DNA from: Apostichopus japonicus
Lineage: Eukaryota; Echinodermata; Holothuroidea; Aspidochirotida; Stichopodidae
Length of the DNA: 64,000 nt
Assembly (NCBI RefSeq): GCF_037975245.1
Contig: NC_092580.1
Location: forward strand, 22,802,501 to 22,866,500
Direction of reading: 5' to 3'
Part shown: in pieces, positions 26,617 through 36,290 of the stretch
Position numbering within the stretch: the first letter of the stretch is position 1
Layout: every line of letters starts with the position of its first letter
The notes under the pieces: generated by a model
What the model saw: only the letters and a program-made list of their open reading frames with translations
Database searches by the model: none
What the model was told of the DNA's origin: nothing
Position numbers and translations under genes: made by a program

Positions 26617-26948
26617 CCCTTGCTACCACTATGACATCCACATTAGACCAAGTGTCAATGACAGTCAACTTCTAATCTTTAAGATCTTAAACCTGTAACG
26701 TTTATCAAGTTGCTTTTTTCGAGGGGAGATTTGAAGGTATGTATCTTTATCATAGCGGTCAATGACAATATTTGAGGGTTCATGTTTAATTGAGAACACA
26801 GCACTGTTCATTGTTAGCTATCATTACACTTTGCGACTCAGATCTCTTAACCTTTCCAACAGCCTGTTAACTTCATGAAGTAACAAAACTGTAACAGCTT
26901 ATTCAGGTATAGAAGACTGCCCCCGAGATCATTAGCTGAGAAGTGTTG

Positions 26949-29900
26949 TCATACATCATCTATCCTTGTTCCTTTCGCCTTTGGATCTAAATATATCTTC
27001 ATCGGAGGTAATGGTTTTATTTTCCTTCCTGCCCATCCGCCTTTCTTTTGGTAAAGTCCGCTCTTTGGACGAATGCCTAACCATCTGCTCCTGCCAGCCT
27101 TACCTGGATTGCAAAAGAACAAGACATAGGGCTCATAGAGCAGCTTCTTATTATCGGTTATTTCTTTTCCTACGATATTACATTTGAAAATTAAAAAAAA
27201 AATGAAAATATTACATTTGAAAATAAGAAGACACTTTCGTAATGCACATTCAACTTTCAAGTACTGGTTGAGTAACAATCCCACTTATATATTGCATAAA
27301 TGTTGTCACACCCTAAATTTCCATATTGTTGTGCTTATTTGCCTCCTGTCGAAATAAAAAAAAACAACTCAGAAACTCGAATAAAAAGTCAAATAAAAGC
27401 TACATATACTCAGTCAATTCACATGGTAGTATTCAATACTAATGTACTGTAATATAAAGAAATTAACAATATAATTGTTATTGTAATATGTCATTGGACT
27501 ATGTAATACTATATGCAGTGTGCACAATTATTTATTGTGGATATTTATATTATATAATTATTATACAATAATATTGTATGATGTAATACGTGAAACAGGT
27601 AATACTATATGCAACGATAATATTGTGGGCCTTTTATGTTATATTATTATGGCAAAATATCGTTGCATAATACTATGTGAAACGGGTAGTAATATTTGCA
27701 ACAATATTATTGTGGATGTTTTATATTATATTAAATTAGATATATATTATTTTATTATGATACAATATTATTGTAGGATACTATGTGAAACAGGTCATAC
27801 TACATGCAACAATATTATTGTATTTGTTTTATATTATATTATTATGATACAATGTTATTGTATGATACTGTGTGAACCAGGTGGAATACTTTACATAAAA
27901 GACACATATCACATAATTAAATTTTCAGAATTTTAGGCTATTCTCAAAGATGTATAATATATTTTCCTGTTCTGCAGAAACAGGACAGTGAGCTCTATAA
28001 GAATCACACTATTTTGGTAGTTATCACATTATAGAGGCAAACACCAGCTGCAATTGTGTCTCCCGATGTACTTTCTGTATTTTGGGGAGATTATTTTATC
28101 TCGGATTTTTCCTCTTTTAATTAAAGTGGATCAATTTTAGATGAGGACAGTAAAATATGATCTGGTAATTTGTAATATTGCTTGATTGACAGTGATAACG
28201 ATCTCACTAATATATATGTGTCAGGGCTCTCAATGATTGGCCAAATTTGAAAAAGACAATGAAAGGATATTTCTTCAGTTCTTCAACACAATATAGCAAC
28301 TTTTAAGGGATGGTTTCCTCTGAATGCAGAAGTTTCTATGAGATCAAGAGGGGCGGGCTTGAGTGAGTAAGTATACAAATTCACTGCTGCAACTCTCTGT
28401 GTAGAAGAGTACAGAAAATTACATCCCACAAATCCCTCCCTGGTGCCAAAACGATTCAATAAACGGAGTCTAGCCTAAATTCCCAATCCATTTGAATGTA
28501 AGAGGAGCGCATACTGGTTGCAACCACCAGCACAAGGTATTAATTTTGCTATGCTAGGTAGAAGAAGAAAGAAACATTTACCCAATATCCTTTTGTTGTG
28601 TTCTTCATTTGACAATCTTCCAAAAGTAGCCATACACTTCTCACTGACACTTATTTGTCTCTTGGAGGGTAACTGAAGGATCACCTGACCCCCGGCCTTT
28701 CTGAGGATCTGCGCACAGGTCCCTGCGGCATGGGCAAGCCTGGACCCCTCGGCTGGTATTCTCTCCAGATTGTGGACTAATGCTCCAATCGGATAAGCAC
28801 CTACAGGATATGCATCGCCTTCATTAGCAATAACTAGAAAAGACGAGCCCAGGAAGAGAGGTTAATAGGAGATGTTTTGGCTACCCACTGTTTTTTTTTT
28901 TAAACTTTCCTAAAACCTTCACATACCATGAAGAAAATCATAAACCAAAAATGAACTGTTCACAAGAAAATGAACTGTCTTCAGCAATCGGTGTTTAACA
29001 ACTTCTTATGGACATGTTTTCTTATTTTATTTCATTTTAACTGAAGATTTGAGCTTTGTCATTTCAAGCAGTTGTGCCAAAGCACCATGGGCCTCTTCTT
29101 TGTCACTTTCACACACCAGATGGATTCCTTTACAACTTTCATAATATCCTCATGACAACACACAGGGTTTCTGCAAAATACACCCTGAAGGGCTCTAAGA
29201 AATCTATTGCAATAAACAGGAAAAAAAACAGTTGCCAGCCTGTATAAAAGAAAAACTGTTTCTGTCCATCAACCTCCTTCTTTTGCTCATGGAGAAATTT
29301 GGTATTGCCACTGGTGAGATGACTATAATTATTAACAATACCATACAATGAACTTGTTTTCTTTACTTGGTACAAAGAAGCTTGTCATTGTCACACTCAC
29401 AACTAAACAACAAATGTTATAGTACTTATATGCACTTATAGAACGTATGCAAACTTATATTACTTAATTATACTTATACATCTTATATTACTTATATACA
29501 CTTATATTACTTAAACACACTTATATTACTTATATACACTAATATTACTTATATACACTTTAAGTACTGATATACATTTATAGTACTGATATACACTTAG
29601 TTATACTGATGTACGGTTATAGTACTTATATACACACTAATAGTATTAATATACACTTATAGTACTGATATACACTTATAGTACTGATATACACTTATAG
29701 TACTGATATACACTTATAGAACTTATATACACTAAAAAGTACTTATATACAGTACACTAATAGCACTTATACACTCATATTACTTTATACACTATAGGAA
29801 CTTATTTGTATACAATTATAGTACTTAAACCTAAAGTACATATATACACATGTAGTATTCAGCATACCTGTCATCCTGCCAATCTTGGCTGATGTTTTAA

Positions 29901-32112
29901 TGATGTCTCCCTCTTGCATATTCATAGTGGCCAATATGTACCTCTTCTTGTTTCCTCCAGCAACAAGTGCAATGCGTGCTGACCGGTTAGGGTCATACAA
30001 TATCGCAAGGACCTTCTCTTCGTAGGGTGGTCCATCAGCTGGACCAATTCTATGCCAATCTATCATTCTGAAGTTTCGTTTGTGACCACCTCCTCTCCTT
30101 TTGTACGTGATACGACCTTCAAAGAAAATGAAACAAACCTGAGACAACAGGACACTACTAAAGAACAATGACACTTCCCTTATTCAGGCTTCCCAAGCTG
30201 AAATATATTGATAGGATGAGCTTATGAATAATTTTAGTTTTTTTTAATGCCATGTTGTTCTCTGACAAAATAGAACATTTCTGAAGTGAAGTTCATGTGA
30301 CATATTTGTTTCGTTTGTTTCAAGATAATATTTCCATTTAACTTTGGTTGAGCTCTATTCTTTTTGTGTGATCTAAGTGACCAAAAATCCAAAGGATATC
30401 AACTAATGCAATTTGTTCATCACAAACTTATAAGGCAGTGCAAAATTATCAATTGCAAATACAAAAGTTATAGATTTTAAAGTCGATAATTCCTTTTGTT
30501 GCTTTTGAGGAGCTCTCCACAGAAACCTAAAGCCACTGCAATGAACTGTAACCTGTTATCACATGTGATAGCTACCTTCGATTGGTCTGAAATGAATGAA
30601 GCAATCCTTTTATAACAAATTTATAGAAAACTGATGAATGTTTTTTTTTTTAAATGCCTATAGTCCCATACTGCAGGACTAATAAGACAAAGGATTTAAC
30701 AGACCAGACAAAGAGACTTTTTTTAGCTGAAATGCATCCAGCCGGGCTGATCACTCGCACTACAGTAGCCCTGTCTCTCACATCACCCCAATACTTCATG
30801 ACCTTCATTGGCTACCTGTCGAACTGCATATTGATTACAAGGTACTCCTGTTAACCTTTAAATGTATTCATGGTATTGCGCCACACTACTTGGGTGAACT
30901 TGTTCAAAGTTATACCCCAACTCGCCGTCTGCGCTCTAGCACCCAATCATTGCTCTCTATGGACCCTGTGTCCACTAAATCTTATGGCGAGCAATCTTTC
31001 CAGTAGTCCTCAACCCTCCTTTGGAATAAACTCCCACTCAACATAAAGAATGTCGTGTGTGTGTAGATGTTCAAAGCTGTTTTGAAGACACAACTGTTTT
31101 CATTGTTATAATTGTTATGTTTACTCTTATTGTATTTTGTGTACATATCTTTCACTTTCTTTTGTACAGCGCGGCGAGACTTTATTGTAAGTTGCTCTAT
31201 ATAAGAACTATTATTTTTATCCAAATGCATTACAATCCATATAAATTGCCCACAGCTTAGAGCATGATAGTCAAGGTTGGCAGCAGTGTTCACTTTAACT
31301 CTAAAACCTAATCTTTGAGCAGTAGTATATTTAGAGAATTACCAAGATAATGAAATGCAGAACAACCTTCAAAGTGTCAAAATGACGAGAAGACCTGTCA
31401 GCCTTTCAACTTAATAGTATCTTGTGTAAAAAAAAATATATACCTAGGGTGAGCTGACAACTTGTGCCAAGACTTACGTACCAAGAGTACTCATTTATGC
31501 TGTTGGAATATAAGAATGTATTCTTTGGATGAGATGGTAGATTACTGTACACCTAACAGTCTGTCAATCTCTCTCTCTCTCTGTCATTTTTGCACAAAAT
31601 AATACGTTTCATATTACACTCAGCTTTCAGCTAAACGTCAATTGGCTGCAGAAGATAATTGAATTAAACTTGAAGAACGTAATGTGAATATGATATGGAT
31701 AAGAATCTAAAAAATGACTGATTCTGTTGTCTTTTGTCACCATCACAAATTGTTTTTAACATACAGCAAAAAAAGAATGAAACATCATCAAAGTCTGTCA
31801 CTTACCTGTAAGAGGATCTCGTCCTCCATCTCTGCGCATGGGAATAGGTCTGATGGTATATTTGGTTAACTGCCAAGGTTTCACTACACCAGGCATTTGG
31901 AAGACTGCACTGCTGTGTACTTCCTGGTAGCGAGAACTAATGGTCTTCTGCTTGGAAGCTGAACATACGATTGGGAGTCTACCATTATAAATGCCATACT
32001 TCTGAACAGTGGATGATAGCACAGACAAGCCCCTAGCATTTTCAACTAGCTTTGGTACACTCCTGGTAATGGTTAGTTTCTGGAAAAGCAGTCTGACACC
32101 TTGGAGGGCCAT
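26949..32112 (-). CDS. MRPL2: Mitochondrial ribosomal protein uL2m (MRPL2), 4 exons, 320 aa
   Basis: Structural protein of the mitochondrial large ribosomal subunit, binding rRNA near the peptidyl-transferase centre. Coding exons on the minus strand: 32112-31806, 30116-29868, 28833-28582 and 27103-26949. Together they make 963 nt with phases that join exactly, all with GT-AG introns (donors GTAAGT, GTATGC, GTAAAT). Exon 1 begins [13 protein letters not shown], a basic presequence typical of mitochondrial import. Exon 2 carries the uL2 signature [20 protein letters not shown]. Exon 3 has [11 protein letters not shown] and [16 protein letters not shown]. Exon 4 has [16 protein letters not shown] and [15 protein letters not shown], as in animal MRPL2 (human ~305 aa). 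Intron 1 holds an antisense LINE fragment and intron 2 a minisatellite. MED20 is divergent upstream. Confidence 0.96.
27497..27890. repeat. AT-rich minisatellite, unit 87 bp (one 108 bp unit)
   Basis: The anchor GTGAAACAGGT-like motif recurs at 27590, 27677, 27785 and 27872, giving spacings of 87, 108 and 87; a partial unit precedes. Each unit contains ATGCAACAATATTATTGT and TTATATTATATTATTATG. It lies in MRPL2 intron 3. The 138-codon open frame across it is a repeat artefact. Confidence 0.85.
29440..29850. repeat. Minisatellite of ~20-21 bp (TAGTACTGATATACACTTA) in MRPL2 intron 2
   Basis: About 20 imperfect copies of a unit such as TATACACTTATAGTACTGA, most regular at 29570-29720. The array ends about 20 bases from the exon 2 donor at 29867. 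No coding potential. Confidence 0.9.
30731..31215 (+). mobile_element. 5'-truncated, broken L2/CR1-like LINE (reverse transcriptase C-terminus)
   Basis: On the plus strand the reading runs [20 protein letters not shown], then [20 protein letters not shown] and later LWNKLPLNI. This is the conserved segment after the reverse transcriptase domain in L2/CR1-type LINEs. It needs a frame change near 30790 and has an in-frame stop near 31004, so it is dead. The 3' part contains a GCGGCGAGACTTTATTGT-like end. It lies antisense in MRPL2 intron 1. Confidence 0.8.
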
Positions 32113-32220
32113 TTCTTCTGTTTCTATTTTAACAAGTAGAGACAGCTATAAAGAAAAAGCAGAGAACCACTCAAATAAAGGATATTACATAATTTACAGT
32201 CTCATTTCATTGGGGGAATT

Positions 32221-32597
32221 CCACGAGACCAAAGGTCCGCAAGACCGAAGGTCCACTAGACCGAATTTCCGAGTACCAATGGTTCGCGAGACATGCGAGG
32301 TCAGCGTTGGTGAGACTTTTGAGAGCGAGGGCTTTCAGCCACTGCAACACCCTCTGGTTAAGCCACTGGTGGAGGCCTAGTATAAATGCAAGCTGCCCCA
32401 GCCCCCTTGCGAAAGTCACTGGTATCCACTATGAAAAGGAATGGCTGTAAATTCTTTTTAATTACGCACTTTACCAACGTAATATTACCGTAATATATTT
32501 AGTAATATATTTCTTACCACTATTATAGACCTAGTAAGAGTTTCGGTCTCACGGGGCCTAGTAATAGTTTCGGTCTCGCGGACCTTCCGTCTCGTGG
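32221..32597. mobile_element. Foldback-like element with ~15 bp minisatellite arms, upstream of MRPL2
   Basis: The left arm starts CCACGAGACCAAAGGTCCGC and repeats AGACCGAAGGTCC-type units to ~32290. The right arm is the inverted counterpart (TTTCGGTCTCGCGGACCTTC, ending CGTCTCGTGG at 32597). The arms pair over roughly 45-70 bases around a ~230 bp loop. No target duplication is obvious. It sits 109 bp upstream of the MRPL2 start codon. Its class is uncertain. Confidence 0.6.
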
Positions 32598-33783
32598 CCT
32601 GTAACCATTTCATGTGCACATTACTACTGAAGTTCATAGATATGTATAGGCTTGAATACATCTTCTGCATGTTTTCAAATGAGAAGGCTTCTGGGCAGGA
32701 TCGAGGTGGGTGTGTGGGGAGGGACAGTGGTGGTGAGATGTGCAGTGGGCCTAAAACTGTTGATTCTTTCCCTTAATTTCTCTTTGTTTTTTGTTATGCT
32801 TGTTGGAGAGTACTTAATAATATTTTGGTTTCTTCATTGGTGAGCATGTTACAATCAGATGAAATATTTAATTTTTGATTCTGTCTGTATTCTAAACACA
32901 TATTTTTGTCACCCGGCCAACTTAAGGATGAAGTTTATTTCCCAGGTGGATCGTTTTTTTTTCATATTTTAGGGGTAGTTGACAGCAACAAATTTGTTTG
33001 CGGTTCTCGAATTATTTTGATAATGACACTTCACATCCTTTACTCAATTTAGTTATGTAGGTGTCTTTAAAACTTATGTCCTTGATTTTTTGAAGGCTGA
33101 AGCAATTCGTGGAAATGGTATCAATGATATAAAAATGTGACTTCGAACCACGACATTTCATCATATTAGCGAGTACCAATGAAATCTCTGCCATAAAAAA
33201 AATGCCGTGCCCTTAAGCCTTGGCTGATTTTTCATATGCTGATTACCTTTTATTCATAACAAAGTGTTGTTCCTCCCAACGACTGCGGATACTTCGTACG
33301 ATCCTTGATGAGACGGCCAGAGGAATCAAGGAACGATAACGACCGTAAGAAATCTAGCTACTGTAACGTAAGTCTAGCTTTTCCATTGTCCATTTTTGGT
33401 CACTGCGGTATGGAACGCCAAAAGGAACAAAGGTGGCGTTGCAACCCTCAACAGGAGGTGCTACCAGCGACGTAGCCATGAATTTTCAAGGGGGGGGGGG
33501 GCACATTTTGCGATTGATATGGGGAAGGGGTGTTAGTGGAGGGGTGTTGAACAATTGAAGGTCCTTAAATGCGATCTGGTGCAATTTTTTGCCAGTTACA
33601 TCATCATCATATTATATCATATTATCAGCAGCTTTTGTTTCCTGTTTGAATTCTTTTACATGTTCTTTTACATATTATATAAGAAAGACAAACATAGTGC
33701 TCTTTTACAATTTTTCCAGTAAGATGATTTTTGTTTATTGTCCCATGTCTGGACTTTATTACATTTGACGAACTTAACTGATG

Positions 33784-35134
33784 CAGGGGCGTATCCAGGG
33801 GGGCGCAACAGGCGCGCGCCCCCCCCCCCTATTGGCCGTCACCAAAAAAAAAAAAAAAGTTTAGCCAAAAAAAAAAAAAAAAAAAAAAAATTGATGACGA
33901 CCTTTATGTGAGATGTCGGTGATCGCTCAACCCCCCCCCCCCCTCCCGTATGCTTTATTTTTTGTTTGCCAAAAAAAGGTTCTGGCGAAGTTCGGCGGCA
34001 TAATAGTTTTAGAAACATAGATGGTAATTGTGTTTGTATTATCACTATAAACACTAAATGACATGCCAGCCATACTAAATTGTGCATTTTGTGTCCATAT
34101 TTACTGGAAATGTTGCTTATTATTAAGGTCGAAAAATGGATCACATATGGCCATGGGCGGCGATCCTGGGTGGAGGGGGGATATATCCCCCCATGAAAAT
34201 GGGTGGAGGGGATGTAATGCACCATATCCCCCCCCCCCCACCAAATGCCAGGGATAAGAATATTTTCATGCCTACATTTATGCATCTTCGTTAATGTACG
34301 GCTCTTTTTTAGCTTCATTTCTCGCCTACCATAAACGCAGTGCGATCTTTCAAATAAAGCGTCTTTATAAAGCAAAAATAGTTGACTGTAGGCTTCATTG
34401 GCCCTATAACAACAAAATGTATTATTGCGCCCACGGTATTGATATAGTACATATATGCACCCTCATAGTATTCATATAGGCCCTATAGTAGGCCTACACA
34501 CGTACATGTTCCCTCGAACAGCTGAGAATCTCATGTAACCAGGGTAATGCTTAATACACGTTTCACCTGGATGCCCTAGCAATCGGTACCTAGGAATGTA
34601 ACTATGTGTAATTGTGTATTGCATGTGTATAACCTATAATAGCCTGCATGAGGCCATTTTCTTCATCGAATAATATAACAGAGCTCTCGAACATTCTAAC
34701 GTTGCGCCTGAAACAAGATTGACAGGGGCAATTTTCCCAAAATAACACCCGAAATTAAAAAAAAAAAGTATTTTGGATCCTGATTATGAGATATTTCGGA
34801 CATGACATCCCTATGTTAAAGTTGGGTATATGCCGCTTGGAAACATCGGGAAGTGCCGTTTCCGGCCATCTAGAGGGTTTGTTAATCCCAAAATTTCCTT
34901 GTACGCTTCGCGCCAACCAATGGTGGCGCTACGCTTAGATAGTCAACAAGGTCATATCCCCCCCCCCCCCCACTCGGAAGTACGGATCGCCGCCCATGCA
35001 TATGACACCATTTTGCATTTCAGCCCTTCTTTGAAAGCAAAAATTGTACACCCCTCCCCTTAGACCCATCCCCTAGGACGGCGATCATTCATGCCTGGCG
35101 CCCCCCCTATTGGAAAATCCTGGATACGCCCCTG
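33784..35134 (+). mobile_element. Third-level nested hAT-like element
   Basis: Left end CAGGGGCGTATCCAGG, right end CCTGGATACGCCCCTG, a perfect inverted repeat. The flanks share ACTGATG directly (33777-33783 and 35135-35141). A GC hairpin (GGCGCGCGCCCCCCCCC) and two A-runs lie near the left end. The ends resemble family B. It carries the fourth-level element. Confidence 0.83.
34152..34998 (+). mobile_element. Innermost (fourth-level) nested element with CATGGGCGGCGATCC ends
   Basis: The ends CATGGGCGGCGATCC and GGATCGCCGCCCATG are perfect inverts. The flanking octamers CATATGGC and CATATGAC match at 7 of 8. The interior has C-runs, AT-rich unique sequence and the shared ~105 bp module at ~34845-34945 close to the right end. 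It is the youngest layer by position. Its termini resemble the element at 45061-45617. Confidence 0.82.
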
Positions 35135-35632
35135 ACTGATGGACAATATAAACTTTCATATTTTTTAAGACAGCCAGATGTGCAGCACTCCATGGAGTGT
35201 CACGAACCGCATGCACAACGACGACGACAACGTGCGTTCTCATCCTTTCTATGATTCTTCATAAGTTGTTGCACGAACAGCATGTTATGAAGCTAAGCTA
35301 GCAATCGTACGTGATACGGCCTAAAAACAAATATCGTTATCGCAGAGTATTAGCAGTGTAATAATTATTTATGAGAAGCGCACTGCTCCCCCCCCCCCCT
35401 GGCTACGTCCAAGGGTGCTACTACCCTAAACTCGAGGTGCTACTACTCTAAACTCAGGTGCTACTACCCTTAACAGTGGTGCTACTACTCTAAACTCGAG
35501 GTGCTATAGCATTTTTTCGGTAAAACATTAATATAACATTAATATCTCATAAAAACGTTATGCCGAAGTTTTTATAACACCACATTTAACGTTATAAAAA
35601 CATATTTTAAAGGCTCTTTTTCAGGAATTTAG

Positions 35633-36002
35633 AAAATATCCCACATTATTAGTCAAATAATTGTAAAGACAAAACTTAGTCGAGTGTGCAGTCGCAGAAC
35701 GGAACTAACCAGTATTTCAGGTGGGCCAGTGTAAAGTGGAAACACGTACTCTTAAAATATATTTCAGATCGATCTAGCCTATTACTCTTTCGTAAAGTAA
35801 GTAAATTTCATCTAAGAAAAAGCTATACATTTTTGAAAATAAAATTGATTTAAAAAGTGCTTCTAAGTATCACCATTTTACATCTAAGCACCTTAGGCAC
35901 TTGACAAATTTCCAAAGGGGAGGGGACACCCTTAGACCCCTCCCCCATATCAGTCACGCAATAAATGTCCCTGATTCCAGTCAGGAAAATATGGTCACCT
36001 TA
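35633..36002 (-). mobile_element. Truncated family E element (TAAGGTGACC ends)
   Basis: Inverted match to the intact copy at 47088-47548, including the CCTTAGGCACTTGACAAA-like and CCTCCCCCATATCAGTCACG segments, with the intact terminus GGTCACCTTA at 35993-36002. The opposite end is missing. It lies in the right arm of the foldback element, directly next to the minisatellite. Confidence 0.75.
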
Positions 36003-36290
36003 GAGTAGTATCAACCCCTGTTTAGGATAGTAACATCTCCTGTTTAGAGTAGTAGTACCGCCTTTTGAAAGGGTAGTAGCACCTCTTGTTTAGGGTAGTA
36101 GCACCTCCTGTTTAGGGTAGTAGCACGTCCTGTTTAGTAGTAGCACCTCCTGTTTAGGGTAGCAACGCCAATTGAAGTCCTTTGGCGTTCCATACTGCGG
36201 TTTTCAATTCAATGAAAAGGCTCTCGTTATTTGTTTCCGACTCCGAGCCACAGCTCCGAGCGCGACTACCTCAAAGCATTACCGAGTAAA

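Larger units (their letters stand above)
24530..26940. other. Intergenic stretch downstream of MRPL2
   Basis: No gene is seen. It holds a hAT end-like sequence at 25736, a short GAGA tract near 26005 and a T-run near 26188. The part nearest 26.9 kb is the presumed 3' UTR and flank of MRPL2. Confidence 0.5.
33465..35413 (+). mobile_element. Second-level nested hAT-like element
   Basis: Left end CAGCGACGTAGCCATG and right end GGCTACGTCCAAG, imperfectly inverted. Perfect 8-bp duplication GGTGCTAC (33457-33464 and 35414-35421), which is itself part of the host element's minisatellite unit. A G-run follows the left end and a C-run precedes the right end. The interior is occupied by the third-level element. 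Confidence 0.8.
33410..36193. mobile_element. Foldback-type DNA transposon with minisatellite arms, outer shell of a four-level nest
   Basis: Inverted termini ATGGAACGCCAAAAGG and CCTTTGGCGTTCCAT, flanked by a perfect 8-bp duplication ACTGCGGT (33402-33409 and 36194-36201). Each arm continues into a ~22 bp repeat (GTAGCACCTCCTGTTTAGGG and its complement): one to five units on the left (around 33457 and 35414-35512) and about seven on the right (36000-36165). The original element was roughly 830 bp; the rest is nested insertions. No transposase. The right terminus is 97 bp from the MED20 start codon. Confidence 0.85.

Noticed and set aside
27520-27936. 138-codon plus-strand frame in MRPL2 intron 3
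   Set aside because: It spans the 87-bp AT-rich minisatellite and has no recognisable domain.
32009-32380. 123-codon plus-strand frame
   Set aside because: Shadow of MRPL2 exon 1 on the other strand plus foldback-element arms.
33839-34375. 178-codon minus-strand frame
   Set aside because: It runs over A-runs and C-runs of nested transposons and has no domain.
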